In this document: piece after piece, positions 33,835 to 39,609 of the stretch
Position numbering within the stretch: the stretch's first letter is position 1
Layout: each line of letters begins with the position of its first letter
DNA from: JBBPYC01 sp038200275
GTDB taxonomy: Bacteria > Pseudomonadota > Gammaproteobacteria > Burkholderiales > Burkholderiaceae_C
DNA: 39,609 nt
Assembly (NCBI GenBank): GCA_038200275.1
Contig: JBBPYC010000090.1
Span: forward strand, 1 to 39,609
Direction: 5' to 3'
The notes under the pieces: generated by a model
Told to the model about the DNA's origin: nothing
What the model saw: only the letters and a program-made list of their open reading frames with translations
The model's database searches: none
Program-made: the position numbers and the translations under genes

Positions 33835-34482
33835 ATGCTACAAATCGCGACCGCATCCAGTCCCAACCCAATGGCCCGACCGACCCCACTGATGCCCGAG
33901 GAACCGTGGCCACAACGCGTTTCCCGCGTCCTTGCGTGGATTGCCGGCGCACTCATCCTGTTTGGCTGCAGTGGCCTGATTACGCTCGACGTCATCACCC
34001 GCATGATCTTCCGCCGCGGTGTGGTCGAGAGTTTCGAGCTGTCCGGCTACGCCTTCGCCGCGGCGATCGGTTTTGGACTGGCATTTACCGCGACGTCCAA
34101 GGCAAATGTGCGCGTGGACATCTTGCTCAGTCTGCTGCCTCCAGGGCTGCGGCGTTGTTGCGACGTGATCGCCGCGCTTTCGCTTTCGGTGATCGCGCTG
34201 GCGCTGGCCTGGTATGGCTGGAGGACGCTCGATCAATCGATCACGATGCATGCGAAGTCGGTTTCGACCTTGCAGGTGCCCATGGCGATTCCGCAGGGCA
34301 TCTGGTGGGTCGGCATCTTCTGGTTTGCATGCGTGGCGGTGTTGCTTCCGCTGCAGGCGATGGTGCGGTTGCTGCGCCGCGACCGTGCTGGATTCGACGC
34401 CTTGATCGGCAGCCCACAGAAGAGTGACGAGATCGCGCAGGCGGGCATCAGCACCGCGCCGGTGCAGGAGCCGAGGACATGA
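33835..34482 (+). CDS. dctQ: TRAP transporter small permease DctQ
   Basis: About 215 aa with four membrane helices, as expected: 'VLAWIAGALILFGCSGLITL', 'YAFAAAIGFGLAFTATSKAN', 'VIAALSLSVIALALAWYGW' and 'WWVGIFWFACVAVLLPLQAM'. Family marks are 'DVITRMIFRRGV' after helix 1, 'ANVRVDILLSLLPP', and 'QVPMAIPQGIWW' before the last helix. The start is uncertain: ATG 33835 has GGTGAGG only a few bases upstream, while ATG 33871 or 33892 would give a more usual N-terminus but lack a ribosome site. The stop overlaps dctM (ATGA). Confidence 0.87.
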   Translation: MLQIATASSPNPMARPTPLMPEEPWPQRVSRVLAWIAGALILFGCSGLITLDVITRMIFRRGVVESFELSGYAFAAAIGFGLAFTATSKANVRVDILLSLLPPGLRRCCDVIAALSLSVIALALAWYGWRTLDQSITMHAKSVSTLQVPMAIPQGIWWVGIFWFACVAVLLPLQAMVRLLRRDRAGFDALIGSPQKSDEIAQAGISTAPVQEPRT

Positions 34483-35780
34483 TTGGCGCGGCATTGTTGA
34501 TGCTCATGGCCTTTGTGGCGCTGAGCCTGCCAGTGGCTGCTGCGCTGGGCTTGATGGCCTACCTGCTGTCGGCCAACTACGCCTTCTTTCCCATGACCGG
34601 CGCACTGGGCGAGCTGGCCTGGAATTCGTCGAGCGATTTCATCCTGATCGCGCTGCCGATGTTCATCATGATGGGTGAGTTGATGCACCGCTCAGGGCTC
34701 AGCGAGCGGCTGTTCTCGGCGTTGGCGCCCTGGTTCGCCCGCATACCGGGCCGGCTCATTCACACCAACATCGCAGCCAGCGCGATCTTCGCGGCCACCT
34801 CGGGTTCTTCGGTTGCGACGGCAGCGACGATCGGCACCGTGGCCATTCCGACGATGGACAAGGGCGGCTACAACCGGCCGCTGTTTCTGGGTTCGATCGC
34901 CGCTGGTGGGACGCTGGGTATTCTGATCCCGCCGTCGATCAACATGATCATCTATGCGGTGCTGACCGACACCTCCGTGGCCGATCTTTACGCTGCCGGC
35001 TTCATCCCAGGATTTCTGCTGGCGTTTCTGTTCTCGTTGATGGTGTTTTGTCTGGCTCTGTGGCGGCCTGCCTGGGCCGGCCCTAAGGTCGATGTTTCGC
35101 GTCTCTGGGCGGAACGCGTCGCCGGCTTGCCGCACCTGCTACCGCCGCTGGGGCTGTTTCTGGTGGTGGTCGGGTCGATCTATGCCGGCATTGCCACGCC
35201 AACCGAAGCCGCGGCGCTGGGGTTGATGGCCACGGTCGTGCTGGTCGCGACCAACCGGCAACTGAGCATGGCTGTGCTGTTGCGTGCGTTCGAAGGCACG
35301 GTGCGAACGACCAGCATGGTGATGCTGATCGTCGTGGCCGCGCTGTTCCTGAACTTCGTAATGGTCTCGATCGGCCTGGTCAAAGCAATCACCGACGTCG
35401 TCACCAGTTTGGGCTGGTCGCCACTGGCCACGCTGGTGGCGATCATCGTGTTCTATTTGATCCTCGGCTGCTTCATGGAGACGCTGTCGATGATGATTGC
35501 GACCACGCCGGTGGTGGTGCCGGTGATCACCGCGATGGGTTACAGCCCGGTGTGGTGGGGCATCGTGTTCGTGATCCTGATGGAAGCGGCGCTGATCACG
35601 CCCCCAGTTGGGTTGAACCTGTACGTCGTGCAATCGGTGCGCGGCGGGGGGCGCTTCTACGACCTGTGCGTGGGCGCCCTGCCCTTTGTCGCGTTGATGC
35701 TGGTCATGATCGCGCTGTTGATCGTCTTTCCGTCGTTGGCGCTTTGGTTGCCGACGCTGCTCAATCCCAAAGCCGGCTGA
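34479..35780 (+). CDS. dctM: TRAP transporter large permease DctM
   Basis: 433 aa with about 12 membrane segments, the sodium-coupled transport subunit. Typical pieces are 'ALPMFIMMGELMHRSGLSER', 'AASAIFAATSGSSVATAATI', 'AGGTLGILIPPSINMIIYAV', 'ATPTEAAALGLMATVVL', 'YLILGCFMETLSMMIATTPV' and 'EAALITPPVGLNLYVVQSVR'. Length and order are normal for DctM. ATG 34479 overlaps the dctQ stop by 4 nt. The binding-protein gene follows after 45 bp. Confidence 0.93.
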   Translation: MIGAALLMLMAFVALSLPVAAALGLMAYLLSANYAFFPMTGALGELAWNSSSDFILIALPMFIMMGELMHRSGLSERLFSALAPWFARIPGRLIHTNIAASAIFAATSGSSVATAATIGTVAIPTMDKGGYNRPLFLGSIAAGGTLGILIPPSINMIIYAVLTDTSVADLYAAGFIPGFLLAFLFSLMVFCLALWRPAWAGPKVDVSRLWAERVAGLPHLLPPLGLFLVVVGSIYAGIATPTEAAALGLMATVVLVATNRQLSMAVLLRAFEGTVRTTSMVMLIVVAALFLNFVMVSIGLVKAITDVVTSLGWSPLATLVAIIVFYLILGCFMETLSMMIATTPVVVPVITAMGYSPVWWGIVFVILMEAALITPPVGLNLYVVQSVRGGGRFYDLCVGALPFVALMLVMIALLIVFPSLALWLPTLLNPKAG

Positions 35781-35825
35781 ACGCCGGTCTGTCCTGTTTC
35801 TTCCCACCTGCATCAGGAGACTGCC

Positions 35826-36887
35826 ATGCCCTCGATTCGATCGATCCTCGTCGCCGCCGTTGGCATTGCCGGTTCTTTGGCGATCGCCGCCCCGACCTCA
35901 GCGCAGGCGCTGCCCTCCACCAGCTTCAACGTAGTGGGGAGCATTGGCGGACTGTCGCAATACACCAGCCTGGAGCTGCCGTTCTGGAGCGAGACCATTC
36001 CGAAGGACTCCGGCGGCGCGATCACGCCACGGGTCAAGTCCTTCACCGAGCTGGGCCTAAAAGGGCCTGAGGTGTTCCGCTTGCTGTCGTCGGGGACCTT
36101 GCAAATGGCCTCTGTGGTGCTGAATTACAACTCCGGCGAGGTGCCGATGAACGAGGCAGCCGACTTGGTTGGCATGGTCGGCTCGGTCGATGAATTGCAG
36201 AAGACGGTCAACGTTCACCGACCAGGCTACGCAAAGTTTCTGGAAGACAAGCACGGCATCAAGTTGCTCGGCTTTGGCACCTACCAAGCGCAGGTGATTT
36301 ACTGCCGCGACAGTTTTTCCAAATTGGCCGACTTGAAGGGTCGCAAGGTTCGGGCGGCGGGCGCATCCCAGCAGGCCTTTGTGTCCTACCTTGGCGGTTC
36401 GCCGGTGAGCATGGCCTTTCCTGAAGTGCAAGGTGCGCTGGCAAGCGGCGTCATCGATTGCGCTATCACCGGCTCGTACTCTGGCTACCGCTCTAAGTGG
36501 TACGAGTCGGCCAAATTCATCTCGCCGATGCCGATCAACTTCGGGCTGATCGCGCACGCTGCCAACTTGAAGTGGTGGAACACGCTCGATCCGAAGGTCC
36601 AGGCCTTTCTACAAACCCATGTGCAAGCGTTAGAAGCTTCGATGTTCGATCTGGCAAAGTCCGAGACCCAACTGGGCATCGACTGCAACACTGGCAACGG
36701 GCCTTGCAGTGCGGGCCCATCTGCATCGATGAAGCTTGTTCCTGTCACACCGGCCGACGAGGAACTGCGCAAGGAAGCCCTCACCAAGGCAATCCTGCCG
36801 GCATTCACCCAACGCTGCGGGGCTGAATGCGTTACTTATTGGAATGACACCATCGGGCGTTCGCTGAACATCAAGATCGGATCATGA
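35826..36887 (+). CDS. dctP: TRAP transporter periplasmic binding protein DctP
   Basis: 353 aa. Signal peptide of about 27 residues with cleavage near 'PTSAQA'. The DctP fold follows: 'TPRVKSFTELGLKGPEVFRL', 'LSSGTLQMASVVLNY', 'KLADLKGRKVRAAGASQQAF' (with the Arg that pairs with a substrate carboxylate in this family), 'PVSMAFPEVQGALASGVIDC', and 'NFGLIAHAANLKWWNTLDPK'. Two late Cys pairs ('CNTGNGPC', 'CGAEC') may form disulfides. The ligand is probably a carboxylic acid; the identity is open. AGGAG precedes the ATG. The stop overlaps the hutD-like start. Confidence 0.91.
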   Translation: MPSIRSILVAAVGIAGSLAIAAPTSAQALPSTSFNVVGSIGGLSQYTSLELPFWSETIPKDSGGAITPRVKSFTELGLKGPEVFRLLSSGTLQMASVVLNYNSGEVPMNEAADLVGMVGSVDELQKTVNVHRPGYAKFLEDKHGIKLLGFGTYQAQVIYCRDSFSKLADLKGRKVRAAGASQQAFVSYLGGSPVSMAFPEVQGALASGVIDCAITGSYSGYRSKWYESAKFISPMPINFGLIAHAANLKWWNTLDPKVQAFLQTHVQALEASMFDLAKSETQLGIDCNTGNGPCSAGPSASMKLVPVTPADEELRKEALTKAILPAFTQRCGAECVTYWNDTIGRSLNIKIGS

Positions 36888-37540
36888 GCCGGCTGCGCGT
36901 TTCGCGACTCGATCCGTCCGGCTACCTGCGTACGCCTTGGAAAAACGGCGGAGGCGTTGCCATCGACATCGCTGGGGAAAGGCTGGGGGACTCCGCGCCG
37001 ATCACTTGGGACGACATGGTTTGGTGCTTCGGCCGTACCACCATCGCATCGGCTGGACCATTTTCAGACTTGACTGGTTTCGATCGCTTGCAGATGGTGG
37101 TGGCGGGACGCGGTCTTGTGCTGCAGTCCCCAGACGGAAACATCGATTTGCGCCAACCTGGCGTCGTGGTGCGGTACGCGGGGCAGTTACCCATCGTGAC
37201 CCGGCTTGAAGACGGGCCAGTGGAGGTGGTCAACTTGATCGGCCTTCAACAGCGGGTGTCGATTGATCTGCGCACCCTCTCAGCGCAAGACACGGCAGTC
37301 CTTGCTGCCGGTGTTCATGTGGTGTATGCGGCTTTCGAACCGTGTGAGTTGCGGTGCGACGGGACTCAGTACGCACTGCCCCACGATCACGCTTTGCAAA
37401 TTGAGTGCGAAGCCGACGTTGTGGTGGTCAACGAGGCTGGCAAAGCAGTGGTCGGCTCGGTGTTCAGCAGAGGAAGGCAGCTGCGTACGCCCACAATCAA
37501 CAGGCTCAATCCCGCCGCCGCAGCCAATCTGGATGGCTGA
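36884..37540 (+). CDS. hutD: HutD/Ves-family cupin protein coupled to a TRAP operon
   Basis: 218 aa. The N-terminus 'RTPWKNGGGVAIDIAGE' is the HutD/Ves signature. A bicupin-like beta-rich body follows ('GPFSDLTGFDRLQMVVAGRG', 'VEVVNLIGLQQRVSIDLRTL'). HutD proteins are usually in histidine-utilisation operons, where they are thought to bind formylglutamate or a related metabolite and limit flux; they have no proven enzyme activity. Here no hut genes are present. ATG 36884 overlaps the dctP stop (ATGA), so it is translationally coupled to the transporter and is probably part of its function (inference). Confidence 0.87.
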   Translation: MSRLRVSRLDPSGYLRTPWKNGGGVAIDIAGERLGDSAPITWDDMVWCFGRTTIASAGPFSDLTGFDRLQMVVAGRGLVLQSPDGNIDLRQPGVVVRYAGQLPIVTRLEDGPVEVVNLIGLQQRVSIDLRTLSAQDTAVLAAGVHVVYAAFEPCELRCDGTQYALPHDHALQIECEADVVVVNEAGKAVVGSVFSRGRQLRTPTINRLNPAAAANLDG

Positions 37541-38009
37541 AAACGACCATCAGCCCCAGATTGGTGGAACCTGGTGGCCTGTCCGGTGCTGCAATCCGCG
37601 GCTTTCTCGGGTGCGGGGGCTGACCGGTCTTGGAGGTTGGCACAAGCAGCGCGCAGGGTGATTTTTGAACGGCTCAATCGATGGAGTCAATCGAACCCGT
37701 TGATTCAGGCAGTTGAGGTCGAACCGAATAATCAGCTTGCTTTGCCGCTGGCCGTGGCGGCATGTCCCAGCGCTGCTCTCTTGTAGACACCGATTGCGCG
37801 GTGGCCGTGCCAATTTGAAGCCAGTCAATTTCAAAAAGCGGCGTGTATCTCTTCTGGCGCCTGTGTCACACACGACGGCTCGCATAAATCGGACAGATAC
37901 TTGGCCATGGATGCCGACAAGCCAGGATTGCAATTCAACGAGTCCGCAGTCGCTGACCTGCGCACTTTGAGTGGTCTAGGCTGCTCTGAATAGTCAGGAG
38001 CTGACAACC
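37541..38009. other. Intergenic stretch without a supported gene
   Basis: 469 bp between the hutD-like gene and the CinA-domain gene. Short frames on both strands lack family features, ribosome sites or codon bias. I see no clear terminator hairpin. Confidence 0.5.
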
Positions 38010-38534
38010 ATGGACATCGATACCTTGTTTGCGTTGGGCATTCGAGTGGGCGGCAAGCTGGTCGCGCGCGGCGAGACGATTGCCGTGGCTGAGTCATCGG
38101 CGGGCGGGTTGATTTCAGCCGCACTGCTTGCGCGCGCCGGTGCCTCGACCTACTACTTTGGCGGCGCGGTGTTGTATACACGGCGCTCACGCCGTCTTCT
38201 CACCACGCTCACCTCGGATGACACCGTTGGGATGCGCTCGTCGAGCCTGCCCTACGCACAACTGCTCGCCCGTCATCAGCGAGAACGGTTTCGGGCCAGT
38301 TGGGGTCTGGCTGAGACCGGGGCCGCCGGACCGGCCGGGAACACCTATGGGGATCCAGCCGGCCACACGTGTTTCGCGGTCGATGGTCCTGTGATGCGCG
38401 AGCGCATGCTGCGCACCGGCCAGGACGATCGACCGCGCAACATGACTGCGTTCGCGATGGCGGCCCTTGAGTTGCTTGAAGAGGCTCTCGACGCCACTCC
38501 GGGGGCTGGCACCAGCAACAGTCAGCGCGACTGA
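38010..38534 (+). CDS. CinA C-terminal-domain protein (PncC-like amidohydrolase)
   Basis: 174 aa, a stand-alone CinA C-terminal domain. 'GETIAVAESSAGGLISAALL' (residues ~21-40) holds the active-site Ser region of nicotinamide-nucleotide amidases. 'YYFGGAVLYTRRSRRLL', 'GLAETGAAGPAGNTYGDPAG' and 'HTCFAVDG' are the later family blocks. PncC hydrolyses nicotinamide mononucleotide to nicotinate mononucleotide in NAD recycling. This branch, with 'GNTYGDPAGHTC', is common in Burkholderiales as a second copy and has not, to my knowledge, been assigned another role. The ORF starts at ATG 38010 after a weak AGGAG-like site. It is flanked by a gap and an IS element. Confidence 0.82.
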   Translation: MDIDTLFALGIRVGGKLVARGETIAVAESSAGGLISAALLARAGASTYYFGGAVLYTRRSRRLLTTLTSDDTVGMRSSSLPYAQLLARHQRERFRASWGLAETGAAGPAGNTYGDPAGHTCFAVDGPVMRERMLRTGQDDRPRNMTAFAMAALELLEEALDATPGAGTSNSQRD

Positions 38535-38771
38535 TCAACAGTACTTGCCTCCAGGTGGGTGGTTTGCGTTGTACCCTGGCTTGTTCGCCCTGGCAGTCGA
38601 TCTGCGAACGGTTACCGTCAATCGAACATGCATCAAACGGATGCTCAAGCGCGATGGACGAATGGCCGATCAAAACCAATCTTTGACCGTCGACTTTGCT
38701 CGTTACTCAGGAGTCCGTAAGTAAAGCGACATTTGATGAAACCGATGGGGCCGATGGTAGTCTCATGAGGC

Positions 38772-39470
38772 ATGAAACGAGACGGCCGCACGCTTGACCA
38801 CAGCACACTGGAAGAATTTCGCCTGCTGGCGTTACGTCGAGTCAAGCAGGGGGAGAAACCGTCCGAGGTTGTGCGGTCGCTGGGGATGAATCGCACATCG
38901 ATTTACCGGTGGCTGAAGGCGGCGTCTGGTCGAGGCAATGGCGAGCGCGCCCTGGCATCGCGGCCGGCAACGGGACGGCCGACCAAACTCGCGCCGACAC
39001 AGCGCGCGCAGGTGTTTGGTTGGATCAATGGCAAGGATCCTCGTCAGTATGGTCTGGACTTCGGGGCTGTGGAGCCGACAGATCGCAGCCGTGCTGATCG
39101 AGCAGAAGTTTGGAGTGCGCTTGGGAGTGACCGCCGTTGGTCGCAGGCTGGCCTGCCTGGGGCTGACGCCACGGAAGCCGCTGCAGCGTGCTTATCAACG
39201 TGACCCTCAAGCCATTGAGCGCTGGCAGCGCGAAACGTATCCAGGCTGTCGCCGCTGCTGCGAGGCAAAGCTTGCGCGGAGATCTACTTCTGGGATGAGT
39301 CTGGTTTCCGGGCCGACACGGTGCACGGCAAGACCTGGGCGCCAAAAGGCAAGACGCCAGTCATTGAGCGGCCTGGTCAGCGCCAGTCCATCTCAGCGGC
39401 CTCCGCGGTCAATGCCAAGGGCGGGTTCTGGTTTGCGACGTATCAGGGCGCCTTGAACGCGGAACTGTTC
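38772..39470 (+). pseudogene. IS630-family transposase, frameshifted and truncated
   Basis: From ATG 38772 the first frame gives the helix-turn-helix domain ('GMNRTSIYRWLKAASGRGNG', 'KDPRQYGLDFG'). At about 39060 it shifts frame to 'LWSRQIAAVLIEQKFGVRLG' and 'TPRKPLQRAYQRDPQAIERW'. Around 39240-39275 it shifts again, and 'AEIYFWDESGFRADTVHGKT' with 'WAPKGKTPVIERPGQR' follows up to 'NAELF' at 39470. The first catalytic Asp of the DDE site is in 'FWDESGF'. The second Asp and the Glu would lie beyond 39470, where an IS3-family end interrupts. At least two frameshifts and truncation make it inactive. The left terminal repeat of the element is not recognisable; it should lie between about 38700 and 38770. 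Confidence 0.85.
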
Positions 39471-39609
39471 TGAACCGCCCCGGGAATTCTGGAGGCTCCA
39501 ACTCTTGAGAAGATGGAGCCATGACAACGAGTCCAAAGAAGTATTCACCCGAGGTTCGAGAACGAGCTGTGAGGATGGTGTTCGAGCACCGCAGCGAGCA
39601 TGAATCGCA
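39471..39609 (+). mobile_element. Left end of an IS3-family insertion sequence
   Basis: At 39471 the IS630 reading changes abruptly to 'TGAACCGCCCCGGGAATTCT', the kind of terminal repeat seen at the left ends of IS3-group elements. A transposase orfA starts 50 bp further on. The element runs off the window. It sits inside the IS630 transposase gene, just after its codon for Phe in 'NAELF'. Confidence 0.8.
39521..39609 (+). CDS. IS3-family transposase OrfA, 5' part
   Basis: ATG 39521 (with TGGAG just upstream) opens a frame reading 'MTTSPKKYSPEVRERAVRMV', then 'FEHRSEHES', continuing past the window end. This is the start of an IS3-family OrfA, the helix-turn-helix DNA-binding subunit that is joined to OrfB by programmed frameshifting. 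Only 29 codons are visible. Confidence 0.85.
   Translation, partial: MTTSPKKYSPEVRERAVRMVFEHRSEHES

Noticed and set aside
37541..38009. Possible gene or RNA between the hutD-like gene and the CinA-domain gene
   Set aside because: No frame with family features, no tRNA-like fold that I can see, and no clear promoter-terminator pair.

Overview
The window looks like a chromosomal accessory region of a high-GC betaproteobacterium, most likely Burkholderiales. The signs are a stand-alone Bug/TctC receptor, a DUF1840 protein, a DUF3830 protein, a Liv-type ABC operon, a TRAP operon, and coding in all GC-rich frames. This placement is inferred from gene families, not from a marker gene. I saw no rRNA, tRNA or CRISPR array.

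Layout. 1-5.0 kb: the end of a GGDEF-EAL protein, a decayed GGDEF fragment on the other strand, a Bug receptor, an MFS exporter and a DUF1840 protein. 5.1-12.3 kb: a six-gene operon (monooxygenase/OYE fusion, MarR, enoyl-CoA hydratase, acyl-CoA dehydrogenase, aryl-CoA ligase, RidA). It fits the aerobic CoA-thioester route for 2-aminobenzoate (anthranilate). The ligase activates the acid, the fusion enzyme hydroxylates and reduces the ring, RidA may deal with the enamine/imine, and the hydratase and dehydrogenase act on the alicyclic CoA ester. A sigma70-like promoter lies so close to the first ATG that the message may be leaderless.

12.3-15.3 kb: a GNAT acetyltransferase, then a CadR/PbrR-type MerR regulator divergent from a cadA-like P1B-ATPase. 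The regulator and its operator look intact. The ATPase is broken by a frameshift and by loss of the actuator domain.

16-22.7 kb: a decay zone. Three unrelated remnants (amidase/allophanate hydrolase N-terminus, dipeptide-type ABC ATPase, GntR FCD domain) are telescoped head to tail. They are followed by an intact gamma-glutamyltransferase-family enzyme, an amidohydrolase that has lost its catalytic middle, a MarR regulator with an odd tail, an alpha/beta hydrolase with an HGGYW motif, and an SsuB-like ATPase without its Walker A. The survivors and remnants suggest an old amide/ureide-nitrogen locus.

22.7-33.2 kb: a DUF3830 gene, then a livKHMGF operon ending in an M20 deacylase gene. After these come an aldo/keto reductase, a zinc alcohol dehydrogenase, an SDR without the YxxxK motif, and the ribosome-rescue factor ArfB. 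A thiolase remnant follows ArfB.

33.8-39.6 kb: a dctQ-dctM-dctP TRAP operon whose last gene is a translationally coupled hutD-like gene. Then come a CinA C-terminal-domain protein, a frameshifted IS630 transposase, and the left end of an IS3-family element that has cut the IS630 gene.
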